IMG/VR virus record: IMGVR_UViG_3300007539_000074
Coordinates: 1 to 35,324 of that record
DNA from: a virus
Reading direction: 5' to 3' (one strand)
Length of the DNA stretch: 35,324 nt
The notes under the pieces: generated by a model
Seen by the model: only the letters and a program-made list of their open reading frames with translations
What the model was told of the DNA's origin: nothing
Databases searched by the model: none
Shown: positions 10,301 through 17,107 of the stretch, piece after piece
How positions within the stretch are numbered: the stretch's first letter is position 1
Layout: every line of letters starts with the position of its first letter
Program-made: the position numbers and the translations under genes

Positions 10301-12084
10301 ACCAACTTAACGAGCTAAATAGAGTTGGTGCATTCACTAACAAGAAGTCTGGATTTGCAGGAGTAAGTCAACGTTGGAGTCCAGAAGTTGTAGCTTCTAT
10401 GTCCAAAGCTGAGTTTGTTGCAGATATGTTAGGTCGTATTGATGCAGAAGAAACAAACTACTTGCATCAAGGAACTATGCGTACAAAGGGTGGTGACTTA
10501 GTGCCGTTTGAAATCAAAGCGTACCTTGAATCTTGGTACGATGAGCTTATTAGTGGTAAGCAACCTGATAGTGTAGAACAGAAGATTGACCAAGCAAAGT
10601 CTAGACTTGTACACATCAAACCAGAAGCTGAAGCGGATACTGTGTTGAAGTACAGTGGGTATGACAATATTGGTAAGTTGATGATTGAACAGGTTATGCA
10701 AAAAGCTAGAACTGTTGTAATGGCTGAGTATGGTGGCACAGAGCCAAAAGCTATGTTTGACAAGGTTGGTACTTTCAAACGTTTAACTGGCAAGCAGAAG
10801 TTAAATTACAAGTCTTACAAAGCCACAGTAGATTATTTATTAGGTGACTTAGAAACACCAGCAGATGTTGACTTAGGAACGTTTTTTAAAGGAGTGCGTC
10901 AATTCTCTAATCTTGTGTTCATCAGTGGTTCTGGTATTTCATCAATAACAGATATACCACTAGCTGCTTCAACACTTAAATATCAAGGCATAAACCTTGG
11001 AGAGAACAACAAGATGTTCTTAGAAGCTTGGGCTGAGGCAGTAGAACGTAGATTTATTGGTGATAAGTCTGGCGTAGCAAACTACTTTCGAGCACAGGGT
11101 GCAGGTTGGGATGTTATTCTTAACTCTGTTGCTAGACGACTAACTGCAGAGAGTTCTGATAAGCGTACTGTATTGGACAAAGCTTCAACAATGCTGTTCA
11201 AACTAAATGGTTTGAATGCATTGACTACAGCACACCAAGAAATGTATATTGACTTGTTCACACGTGGTTTAGCTGAGGAGATCAAACTTTGGAAAGAAGG
11301 TGGGCAGATGGATGAGATTCTAAAACAGAACCTTATTGAAGCTGGTATAGAAGAATCTGACTTTGGGGTGTTGTTTAACAGTATTACAAAGACTGGTGAT
11401 GATGTAGATCGTATTGGACCAACATCTGTAGATGATGCAAAAGTTTCAGCTAGTCTTCGTAGCTACATCAAGAAGTACATGAGACAAGCAGTTATTATGC
11501 CTGACGTAGGTACAAATGCTCAAGCTACACTTGGATTCCAAAAAGGTACAATTATTGGTGAGATGGCTAGAGTTGCTACACAGTACCAACCATTCATGTT
11601 AGCTATGTCTAAGTTATTGTACCGTAGATTTGCAAATGGTAACTTTGGTAAGAACAATGTTAACAGACATAAGATGGCTCACTTTATGGGATATCTAGGT
11701 TCTGCTCTTGCTATGGCATATGTAGCTACAGTAATCAAAGACTTGATTCGTGGTAAGAGTCCGATCAACTTACTTGAAATGACATCATTTGATATGAGCC
11801 GTATTGTACAACAGTCTGGCGTACTGGGTGTAGCTGAGGTTGCACTAGATGCTATGGACTACGGACCAATGGAAGCGACGTCTCCACTTATGTCAACAGT
11901 GTTTGGATTAGCTACAAATGTGGCTACAGGAGACACTAAGGGAGCTGTAAGCGATGTTAGTGATCTTACAGGAGGCAACATCATTGGACCAGGAGTATGG
12001 CTACACGGACTACTTGGGGAGATTTTTGGTGAAACTCTGAATGAAATACAAACTTCAGAGCTTGACTATATAGATAAATACTGA
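7366..12084 (+). CDS. Large internal virion protein with embedded zincin-like motif (gp16-like)
   Basis: At 1572 residues this is the largest gene. Its place after the gp15-like gene, and C-terminal hydrophobic helices around residues 1440-1460, fit the T7 gp16 position: the ejected core protein that spans the inner membrane. Another glycine-rich hydrophobic segment lies near 203-224. Unlike T7 gp16, I see no lytic transglycosylase at the N-terminus. Instead residues 522-526 read HEAMH, within FHEAMHALEAHDE, an HExxH zinc-peptidase core with a further H531 and D532. A short Lys-rich helix follows. The protein resembles the large polyvalent proteins of other phages that carry swapped enzyme domains. 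Peptidase activity is inferred from the motif alone. Confidence 0.75.
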   Translation: MFKEEAEELRVPTNLAQQGINVYGRGNSFTASFDEGMRSMALAVTQAPAVGNWYYGKKDKENGLEPITRDYFDSINNQYGLGMEYIKGETPSQFSLRTELAITNQIRRARVNQQYGATNMVGSMIPELANPVNLVPFGRVMTAGRLVNKAAIASARGKKLTSAFETYKDYAREAFIGNAAVEPLYYMSAKQQGDDYNIEDSFLNIAVGSAVGTGFFGSIGAGMRYRKSNTYLRQAQMYENMYNFMETGQYRDAVNVALTKDPKFEQYLKGYSNLKDVVKTQIKEYGTIKFDKLTTKELKTLEKATRRYYDDLFDSALQKTLSDRIVEDLEGEGKNAKISDFAFKYRRMYANIATAHKRGVTDTLTPEEADLYRTLDKNYEGQTVYEQEEIGSGDYKLEPSKFVANEKAVKSAKIISETLYESKSKSLNEAVGKGFLTREEANTVLRVFNDNYMATYGQEVELANRLVNEIFGVNFKINKSVFSGNAMGQFNAKFPDEINVNRAEVFAYGQEGGVSIFNTIFHEAMHALEAHDEASWNKIYGIVSEHPKLKAELEKRARNLGYDTDAKVRAELPSHILEWAITQKEFWQELLQKDVPLYEKVRQLIVEIFKKLKYGKKSYGKIAERMDELLSKGTPEDLAREIAKALNEVRELRKFDSDAKEVADMIEQNVRYATNPEQPIITKKSYQSSKLEQDFKNVSSTQLGSNVLVDALDNLLYYTTAYSGDAQSMFDSILEFNEDFGAWVENIKQNLEDDTYLPNSVYETLYDVTREYRDNTRESRIKDFAYVELYDIEGVDLDLGRTVKIALANAPENSRYNEVVLSTLQNEYYKKVYRSLYDVMVEKTLRRDLEGLKVDGKIATLRSLIDGQERKGVKTKRSLEIDMISRSEDDANVILEVLDDYGLWDLFFGDTNTEWIKAYRGNPAKQAELSQFGANVKEASTKFHEELMDALRQDRLPDDWRGVDGLEKLFETIQKLQNYQLNELNRVGAFTNKKSGFAGVSQRWSPEVVASMSKAEFVADMLGRIDAEETNYLHQGTMRTKGGDLVPFEIKAYLESWYDELISGKQPDSVEQKIDQAKSRLVHIKPEAEADTVLKYSGYDNIGKLMIEQVMQKARTVVMAEYGGTEPKAMFDKVGTFKRLTGKQKLNYKSYKATVDYLLGDLETPADVDLGTFFKGVRQFSNLVFISGSGISSITDIPLAASTLKYQGINLGENNKMFLEAWAEAVERRFIGDKSGVANYFRAQGAGWDVILNSVARRLTAESSDKRTVLDKASTMLFKLNGLNALTTAHQEMYIDLFTRGLAEEIKLWKEGGQMDEILKQNLIEAGIEESDFGVLFNSITKTGDDVDRIGPTSVDDAKVSASLRSYIKKYMRQAVIMPDVGTNAQATLGFQKGTIIGEMARVATQYQPFMLAMSKLLYRRFANGNFGKNNVNRHKMAHFMGYLGSALAMAYVATVIKDLIRGKSPINLLEMTSFDMSRIVQQSGVLGVAEVALDAMDYGPMEATSPLMSTVFGLATNVATGDTKGAVSDVSDLTGGNIIGPGVWLHGLLGEIFGETLNEIQTSELDYIDKY

Positions 12085-12097
12085 TAAATAAACACAC

Positions 12098-12388
12098 ATG
12101 CTTAATCTAACCGCAAACGGAAATTCTACTGTCACAGTTGCACAAGGACGTGGGGGACAATATTACTTAGATGTACATGGTACATTTGGGTCTGGTAAAG
12201 TTACCATTGAGATTAGCCATGACGGAGGTGAAAACTTTTACCCAATCACTACATCAATAGGTGTAGATTTGGAAGTCACTGCTGATTACAACTCTGTTTT
12301 AACTATTCCTGGCTCTTCAAAAGTAAAGTTTATTCTCCAAGACGCAACTAGTACACCTGACGTAGATATTGTCTTAAAAGAAATATAA
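12098..12388 (+). CDS. Small beta-rich virion-associated protein, unknown
   Basis: This 96-residue protein has alternating beta-like segments (GGQYYLDVHGTFGSGKVTIE, then a SHDGGENFYPI stretch) and no Cys. I do not recognise a named family. The pattern of a short immunoglobulin-like or decoration-like fold, with the phrase 'S-hydrophobic-DGG-x-NFYP', is common in small phage structural proteins. It lies 13 bases after the large internal protein and one base before the leucine-rich-repeat gene, in the same late operon, so a virion role is likely. Confidence 0.6.
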   Translation: MLNLTANGNSTVTVAQGRGGQYYLDVHGTFGSGKVTIEISHDGGENFYPITTSIGVDLEVTADYNSVLTIPGSSKVKFILQDATSTPDVDIVLKEI

Positions 12389-12389
12389 T

Positions 12390-13409
12390 ATGTCTATAAT
12401 TGAGCCAGTTGTTAGCTCTGTAGTGCAAAGAGAAGAAAGCTACTTTGAGAAAACTGGTAGATATAGATTTCTGTCATTTAAAGCACCAGCTACTAGTTTT
12501 TCTCTTAGATTTGATTCTACAAATCAAGCAACTAGGGTTTACTGGGGTGATGGTACTAATGTACGAATAAGCAATAGTAGTCCATCTCACTCATATACTA
12601 ACAGAACTATTGGGGAGCAAATTATGGTTGAGTTAGATCAACCGCTTCAGAATGGTATAAACAATGTTAGACTTGTAGACACATCAAATCAGAATATAGA
12701 CTTGGCTGGGACTGATCTCCAAGTGTTTTGGGAGTCATTAACAAATCCTACATTAGATTACATACAACTAAAAGATTTAGATATATGTAGGTCAATTGAC
12801 AGCACAATTTCAAACACATTAACTACTATTGATTTACGAGGTAACAACATAAGTGGTGACTTTCCTGACAATCTTTCTGCACTTACAAATATGTTCATAC
12901 AAGACAACAATTTTGAGGGCAAATTACCTACAGTACATATTGGAATTGATAGGTACCAAGTAAATGGAAACAGGTTTCGTGGTCCTTTACCAAACATAGG
13001 TGGAACAACAGCATTGACATCTTTTTTAGCGTACAATCAAAGTGATGATAGATTACCTACAAATGATCGTGTTATGCTTACAGGTGAGATTTGTAACTTA
13101 GATACTACTATAGTTAACTTTTACCACGTAGGAGCAGGAGCAAGTTGGGCACAGGGCTTTAGGAACGCATTGACTGTAGCATCCGATTTTGATGTACCAA
13201 CAAGAATGTCTAAATTTTATGCAAGTAATTGTACTTTATCTAGTGATGATGTTGATCAGATATTAACAACTTTTGCAGCTAAAGCAGGTACATTCCTTAA
13301 CCCAAACATTATAGACCTAAGTGGTAATAATGGTGCTCCAAGTTCAACAGGACTTGCAGCTAAAACAACCCTTGAGTCAGACGGCTGGACCGTAAACGTT
13401 AGTTCATAA
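12390..13409 (+). CDS. Leucine-rich repeat protein with PKD-like N-terminus, probable tail/adhesion protein
   Basis: This 339-residue protein has two visible parts. Near residues 30-80 a beta region holds YWGDGT (51-56) and SHSYT (66-70), the turn and strand typical of PKD-like domains. Residues about 143-222 carry at least three leucine-rich repeats in phase: LTTIDLRGNNISGDFPDN, LTNMFIQDNNFEGKLP and IDRYQVNGNRFRGPLPN. Their N-x-hydrophobic-x-G-x-hydrophobic-P pattern is that of plant-type repeats. Such repeats bind proteins or glycans. The late-operon position, between structural and lysis genes, suggests a virion surface or host-contact protein. No signal peptide or membrane span is visible. 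Confidence 0.7.
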   Translation: MSIIEPVVSSVVQREESYFEKTGRYRFLSFKAPATSFSLRFDSTNQATRVYWGDGTNVRISNSSPSHSYTNRTIGEQIMVELDQPLQNGINNVRLVDTSNQNIDLAGTDLQVFWESLTNPTLDYIQLKDLDICRSIDSTISNTLTTIDLRGNNISGDFPDNLSALTNMFIQDNNFEGKLPTVHIGIDRYQVNGNRFRGPLPNIGGTTALTSFLAYNQSDDRLPTNDRVMLTGEICNLDTTIVNFYHVGAGASWAQGFRNALTVASDFDVPTRMSKFYASNCTLSSDDVDQILTTFAAKAGTFLNPNIIDLSGNNGAPSSTGLAAKTTLESDGWTVNVSS

Positions 13410-13576
13410 TGGAAGAAACAATCTACAGGTCATCAATCGGAGTTTCAGGGTTCTTTGCTAGTGTAGGTCTGCAGGATTTAAATTTAATATTAAGTATACT
13501 GGTTGGTGCCGCAACTTTAGTATTTATGATAGTGTCTATTATAAAAGTACTGAGAGAGTTGCGTAATGGACAATAA
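13409..13576 (+). CDS. Small single-span membrane protein, probable holin
   Basis: A 55-residue reading frame starts in a TAATG overlap with the previous stop and overlaps the next gene by 11 bases. The protein has a polar N-terminus, one hydrophobic span at about residues 27-46 (LILSILVGAATLVFMIVSII) and a short basic tail ending KVLRELRNGQ. Size, single span, charged C-terminus and place in the late operon are those of small class II/III-type phage holins. The segment GVSGFFASVGLQD before the span also recalls holins of podoviruses. It is the best holin candidate, but several membrane proteins follow, so the pore former is not certain. Confidence 0.7.
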   Translation: MEETIYRSSIGVSGFFASVGLQDLNLILSILVGAATLVFMIVSIIKVLRELRNGQ

Positions 13577-14300
13577 AGAGGCAAAGAAGAATCTACAAGA
13601 CCTTAAAGAGTCACTAGAAAAAGTACTAGGTGATGATGGCTTGCAAGAAGAAGCACAGGAGCACGCTAAAGCAGCAAAGCAGGGTGCTAAAACACTAATA
13701 GGTAGATTAAAAGAACTACCTGTAGTAGAAAAGATATCATCACTTGGGACTGCTGGGACAGTTGCTGTTGGTACAGCTGCAGCTACACAAGCTGAGTTAG
13801 CTGTTAACTATACAGAAATAGTAGTAGCACAAGTAGCAGAAGACGTATACGAAGGGATTATTGAACCTCCGTTTCTTTTTGATATGATAGACTATGAAGC
13901 CTTACATATTTGGGGACAAGAAGTTATTGCTGAAAAGGTCGCCGAGGTTTCCGAACTACAATCGACTTCTCAACCATCTGCTGAGACAGCGGATCCCAAA
14001 CCTGCACCTTCCGCTTCTTCACAAGATACTCCTGCCGATAAGCCTTCTCAGAGTAAACCCACTGAATCAAGCCAAGAATCAAAAGCAGAGAAGTCAGAAA
14101 CAAAAGAAAGTAAGCCATCTAGCGATAACGAAGAAACAAAATCAGAGCCACAAGAAGAGCCCAAGGAAGAAACAAAGCAAGATACTCCATCGGAAGAAAG
14201 TAAAACAAGCGAACCCCCTATTGTCAACACACCTATAGATAGTTTTGATGACGACATAAAACCACACTCTAATGTAAGACCAGTATCACCAACAAACTAA
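13566..14300 (+). CDS. Acidic protein with long low-complexity Ser/Glu/Lys/Pro tail
   Basis: This 244-residue protein has three parts. Residues 1-60 form a charged helix. A short Ala/Gly/Thr-rich segment follows near 58-77 (SLGTAGTVAVGTAAATQAEL), perhaps a weak membrane helix. From about residue 133 the sequence is low complexity, rich in S, E, K, P, T and Q and almost free of hydrophobics. I recognise no family. Its position, starting inside the holin-like gene and coupled by TAATG to another small membrane gene, suggests a part in lysis or envelope contact. The disordered tail could span the periplasm, but this is inference. Confidence 0.6.
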   Translation: MDNKEAKKNLQDLKESLEKVLGDDGLQEEAQEHAKAAKQGAKTLIGRLKELPVVEKISSLGTAGTVAVGTAAATQAELAVNYTEIVVAQVAEDVYEGIIEPPFLFDMIDYEALHIWGQEVIAEKVAEVSELQSTSQPSAETADPKPAPSASSQDTPADKPSQSKPTESSQESKAEKSETKESKPSSDNEETKSEPQEEPKEETKQDTPSEESKTSEPPIVNTPIDSFDDDIKPHSNVRPVSPTN

Positions 14301-14458
14301 TGGAATTTTTTAAACACATATTTAGTACATACAAAGATGATTTATTTGCAGCAGGACTAGCGTATATAGGTATAATGTCTATTATAGCGATGTTTTTGCC
14401 CAAAAATAATATATTTAGTAAGATAATAAAAGAAATAACGGAGGTATTTAAAAAATGA
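14300..14458 (+). CDS. Small membrane protein (52 aa), unknown
   Basis: A 52-residue frame begins in TAATG with the preceding stop and ends in an ATGA overlap with the next gene. One hydrophobic span (about residues 15-33, around LFAAGLAYIGIMSIIAMFLP) is flanked by a polar N-terminus with KHIFSTYKDD and a Lys-rich amphipathic C-terminus. No family is recognised. The tight overlaps on both sides support it as a real gene in the lysis region. An antiholin, second holin or spanin partner is possible but not shown. Confidence 0.6.
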   Translation: MEFFKHIFSTYKDDLFAAGLAYIGIMSIIAMFLPKNNIFSKIIKEITEVFKK

Positions 14459-14697
14459 GTCATGAACTACAATATCCAATAATTGATCCAGAACCTGTGT
14501 GGGAGTGGTACTATTATGTACCATTACTAGATAGAAACGAGTGGGATGGTATACAATATGATAATATTCAATATGGTTGGGACGAACTAGACTACAGATT
14601 TGGGGTAGACTACCCAGCTGTACCAGAATTTGGTTTTACAAGTTTGTTGATGGGGCTTGCAATTTTTGCTATTATCCTTTATAAGAGACTTAAATGA
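14455..14697 (+). CDS. Tail-anchored membrane protein (80 aa), unknown
   Basis: This 80-residue protein has an acidic N-terminal domain rich in Trp, Tyr and Asp (WEWYYYVP, NEWDGIQYDNIQYGWDELDY) and a single C-terminal hydrophobic span at about 61-75 ending in a positive YKRLK tail. That makes it a tail-anchored protein with its domain probably in the cytoplasm. A strong GGAGGT at 14440-14445 lies 9 bases before the ATG, unusual in this genome, where most late genes lack a clear ribosome site, so high expression is likely. Neighbours on both sides are membrane proteins. Function is unknown. Confidence 0.65.
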   Translation: MSHELQYPIIDPEPVWEWYYYVPLLDRNEWDGIQYDNIQYGWDELDYRFGVDYPAVPEFGFTSLLMGLAIFAIILYKRLK

Positions 14698-15098
14698 GTA
14701 CAGAATTATTAGCAATGTTGGGAGGCGGAGCCAGTGGCTTTATATTTAAGCTTATTGGTACGTTAGTACAAAATCAAGCAGCAGTCACTAAAGGGTTGAT
14801 TGAAAAACAACAAGCATCAGATGCAAGTGCAGATGCAGCAGCAGCTAGAGTAGATGCTTTTGGTGCTTGGACTAGACGTATTATTGTTTTTACAGTTTTA
14901 TTTGGTGTTATTATTGCACCGTTTATATTAGCACATAGTGACGAAGGAGTCACTGTTGCTACTGAATACAGTAAGTGGTTTGGCTTTTCTAAAGGCGTAA
15001 CCTACGAAACTTTACACGGATACATTATCCTACCAGAAATTAAAACAGCTATTATAAGTATTATATCTTTTTACTTTGGTAGTGCAACAGTCAAATAA
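14694..15098 (+). CDS. Membrane protein resembling three-span GTA/phage holins
   Basis: This 134-residue protein begins with a Gly-rich hydrophobic segment (LLAMLGGGASGFIFKLIGTL). An Ala/Asp-rich helix and WTRR at about 60-63 follow, then a strong span (IIVFTVLFGVIIAPFILA) and a C-terminal hydrophobic helix near 112-131. The W-x-R-R just before a membrane span and the closing hydrophobic helix recall the 3-TM holin family first described in gene-transfer-agent-like elements. That match is by eye only. The gene overlaps the previous stop as ATGA. It competes with the 55-residue protein at 13409 as the holin; the two may work together. Confidence 0.6.
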   Translation: MSTELLAMLGGGASGFIFKLIGTLVQNQAAVTKGLIEKQQASDASADAAAARVDAFGAWTRRIIVFTVLFGVIIAPFILAHSDEGVTVATEYSKWFGFSKGVTYETLHGYIILPEIKTAIISIISFYFGSATVK

Positions 15099-15100
15099 TA

Positions 15101-15205
15101 ATGCCAAACGTTAACGGAAAAAAATACGCATATACACCTAAAGGAATTGCACAAGCAAAAGCTGAAGCAAAGAAAAAAGGTAAGAAACTAAAATACAATG
15201 GCTAA
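15101..15205 (+). CDS. Very small Lys-rich protein (34 aa)
   Basis: A 34-codon frame starts two bases after the previous stop and overlaps the next start by 8 bases. The product has MPNVNGKKYAYTPKG followed by an Ala/Lys helix, and is strongly basic. Peptides starting M-P-x-V-x-G-K-K-[FY] with such a helix recur next to the basic-protein cluster in marine phages, from my recall of the family. Function is unknown. The tight packing and the same basic character as the next three genes support it. Confidence 0.6.
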   Translation: MPNVNGKKYAYTPKGIAQAKAEAKKKGKKLKYNG

Positions 15206-15323
15206 GGACGCATGTTATCGTAAAGTAAAAGCAAGGTACAAGGTGTTTCCTAGTGCTTATGCTTCTGGTGCGATAGCTAAGTGTCGTAAGAAAGGAGCCA
15301 AGAATTGGGGGAACAAAGCTTAG
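15198..15323 (+). CDS. Small basic Cys-containing protein (41 aa)
   Basis: A 41-codon frame lies between the 34-residue gene (8-base overlap) and the DUF5872-like gene, which starts immediately after its TAG. The protein has two Cys (C6, C29) and many Lys/Arg, with the segment KVFPSAYASGAIAKCRKKGA. This is a conserved motif of small proteins found in marine phages and large DNA viruses (K-hydrophobic-[WF]-P-SAYASG-x2-x-KCRKxGAxNW). The role is unknown. The charge and abundance of such peptides suggest nucleic acid binding, which is inference. Confidence 0.65.
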   Translation: MAKDACYRKVKARYKVFPSAYASGAIAKCRKKGAKNWGNKA

Positions 15324-15596
15324 ATGGCGGTACGCAAGACAGCAAAGGGACTAGCTCTGAAGAGGTGGTTCAAAGAAAAGTGGGTAGATGTCCGCTCTGG
15401 AAAGCCTTGTGGACGACAACAGGGCGAAAAGCGAGGAACGCCATATTGCAGACCATCAAAGCGTGTAAGCAAAAAAACCCCTGTGACTGCTGGGGAGATT
15501 TCAGAGTCAGCCAAACGCAAACGCATTGCTCAAAAGAAACGCTTAGGACAACCAGCAGGGAAACCAAGGAGGGTAAAAGCTAATTACCGAAAATGA
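15324..15596 (+). CDS. Small basic DUF5872-like protein
   Basis: This 90-residue, strongly basic protein contains WFKEKWVDVRSGKPCGRQ followed by TPYCRPSKRVSKKTP. The KW-V-D-V, K-P-C-G-R and Y-x-C-R-P-S-K-R-V-S-x-K-T-P landmarks are those of DUF5872, known from marine phages and giant viruses. No catalytic site is known. It starts right after the previous TAG and overlaps the next gene as ATGA, so four basic proteins (34, 41, 90 and 79 residues) are made from one block. Two Cys could bind metal or form a disulfide. Virion DNA compaction or host interference are both open. Confidence 0.75.
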   Translation: MAVRKTAKGLALKRWFKEKWVDVRSGKPCGRQQGEKRGTPYCRPSKRVSKKTPVTAGEISESAKRKRIAQKKRLGQPAGKPRRVKANYRK

Positions 15597-15832
15597 GAAA
15601 AGAACATAAAAGCAAGACTGGTGGTTTAACTGCCGCAGGTCGTAGATACTTTAAAGCTAAGGAAGGTGCGAATCTAAAAGCTCCTGTAACAGGGAAGGTG
15701 AAACGTGGTTCTAAGGCTTCTAAACGACGCAAATCATTTTGTGCAAGAATGGGTGGTGTCAAGGGTCCTATGAAAGATTCAAAAGGACGTCCAACAAGAA
15801 AAGCACTTGCACTTAGAAAATGGAAATGTTAA
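15593..15832 (+). CDS. Small basic DUF6321-like protein
   Basis: This 79-residue protein, about one third Lys/Arg, has the landmarks of DUF6321: SKTGGLTAAGRRYFKAKEG, LKAPVTG, then AS-KRRKSFCARMGG and the ending of PTRKALALRKWKC. The family occurs with DUF5872 proteins in cyanophages, other marine phages and algal viruses. Its function is not known to me. The two Cys at the C-x-R-M and terminal W-K-C positions are conserved parts of the motif. It is coupled to the previous gene by ATGA and to the first fibre-like gene with no gap. Confidence 0.75.
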   Translation: MRKEHKSKTGGLTAAGRRYFKAKEGANLKAPVTGKVKRGSKASKRRKSFCARMGGVKGPMKDSKGRPTRKALALRKWKC

Positions 15833-16402
15833 ATGGGTGATATAAACTTAACACACGCTGGTGCAGACATAGAAACAGCTTTAGGAAAGGCTGTTAATCC
15901 TGATACATCACCACAACAAGGAAGTGATAAATTTGTTACTAGTGATGGAATTTACAATGCAATTAACAATCTAGATGCTAGTAATTTAGACAGTAATTTT
16001 TTAGTTACTACTTTTACTGGTAATATCTCTGATACAAAAATACCAACAACATCAGCTGTAAACGCTTATGTATCAGGGGTTACTCTTGGTCCTAGTGACA
16101 TACCTACAAATAATGCCACTACTCTTTCAATTGCACATGGTCTTTCAGCTACTCCAAATTATATAAAAGCTTATTTAGTACCACGTAGTAATGTTGATGG
16201 GTTTACTGCAGGGTCATTAATTGACATAGCTACAGATTCTCAAAATGGTTTTATACTGTATGCAGACGCTACTAATGCTTATTTTAGGTGTGTTAGATCA
16301 AATGGCACTTTAGAGATTATAGATCCAGCAATTGGAACAACTGGTCGTATTACTGTAGGAAACGCTAATTATCAAATTAAGCTTGTAGTAAGATCATTTT
16401 AA
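15833..16402 (+). CDS. Fibre-like protein 1 of a three-gene paralogous set
   Basis: This 189-residue protein is rich in Thr, Asn, Ser and Ala and is beta-like. An N-terminal block (AGADIETALGKA, then DKFVTSDGIYNAI) and a central block with IAHGLSATPNYIKAYLV and ADATNAYFRCVRSNG recur in the next two genes. The 'T-hydrophobic-A-H-G-L-x3-P' phrase is common in the C-terminal domain of phage tail fibre proteins. The shared N-terminal block may be an attachment or trimerisation module. The late location at the end of the structural operon fits receptor-binding or accessory fibre proteins. No chaperone or depolymerase motif is visible. Confidence 0.65.
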   Translation: MGDINLTHAGADIETALGKAVNPDTSPQQGSDKFVTSDGIYNAINNLDASNLDSNFLVTTFTGNISDTKIPTTSAVNAYVSGVTLGPSDIPTNNATTLSIAHGLSATPNYIKAYLVPRSNVDGFTAGSLIDIATDSQNGFILYADATNAYFRCVRSNGTLEIIDPAIGTTGRITVGNANYQIKLVVRSF

Positions 16403-16405
16403 GCG

Positions 16406-17107
16406 ATGGCTACTAACCAAAACCTACCTTTTAGTGAGACTGAGGTTGATAATGCATTAGGTTATATGATTCTTGGTGTTAGCCAAACACCTACGCCACC
16501 TCCATCACCTACTAGGTTTGTTGAAAGTGATGTTATTCATACATTTTTTGATAACCCAATTACTTTAAGTCAATTTGTTGATGATGCTATAATTACAAGT
16601 GGTGACGGTTTGACTGAGCAATCAAGTAATGACACATCATTTGCAACAACACAAGCAATTGATGAATCATCCCCTGATTATTTTACAACACTTGTAGAAG
16701 ATTGGCTTCCTTATGGTTTTAACAGTACTATGGTTTATCATGCTGGAGTTACAATACCTCATGGTCTGGGTGCTGTGCCAAAAGAGTTTTGGTTCCATTT
16801 TGAATGTTATAATGTAACAGCTGGTGTTGATGGGTTAAGTTCTTCAATTGCACAAGAGTTGTCAGTTAGAGATATTACTGTAGGTCAATTAAATGATTGG
16901 AGTTTAGATGCACCATATGGTGCTATTACTTGGGCTGATGATACTAATCTTTATTTTAAATTTGATAACAATTTATCTTCGTATCCATCTGGGCACACTG
17001 GTTACGCACTTCCTAGTTCAATTTATATAAATCATAATTATTATCTTGGATACGATCACCCTGTTGTTCCAAACTCTCATAGATTAAGAGCAACTGCAGT
17101 ATTATAA
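16406..17107 (+). CDS. Fibre-like protein 2 of a three-gene paralogous set
   Basis: This 233-residue protein shares its plan with its neighbours: LPFSETEVDNALGYMI at the start, a Pro-rich linker with TPTPPPSPTRF, a FVESDVIHTFF segment, then TIPHGLGAVPKEFWFHF and ADDTNLYFKFDNN. Compared with the first copy it has a longer, aromatic-rich C-terminal region, so sequence conservation is highest in the N-terminal and HGLG blocks. It starts 3 bases after the first copy ends and overlaps the third by one base. A tail-fibre or tail-tip adhesin role is inferred. Confidence 0.65.
   Translation: MATNQNLPFSETEVDNALGYMILGVSQTPTPPPSPTRFVESDVIHTFFDNPITLSQFVDDAIITSGDGLTEQSSNDTSFATTQAIDESSPDYFTTLVEDWLPYGFNSTMVYHAGVTIPHGLGAVPKEFWFHFECYNVTAGVDGLSSSIAQELSVRDITVGQLNDWSLDAPYGAITWADDTNLYFKFDNNLSSYPSGHTGYALPSSIYINHNYYLGYDHPVVPNSHRLRATAVL

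Noticed and set aside
7366-12084. Search for a transglycosylase domain in the large internal virion protein
   Set aside because: No E-S-x-hydrophobic-P or G-hydrophobic-M-Q pattern was found, unlike T7 gp16.
13894-14238. Second-frame ORF (114 codons) inside the low-complexity protein gene
   Set aside because: Low-complexity codon repeats (GAA, AAA, TCA) give open alternative frames by chance, and there is no ribosome site.
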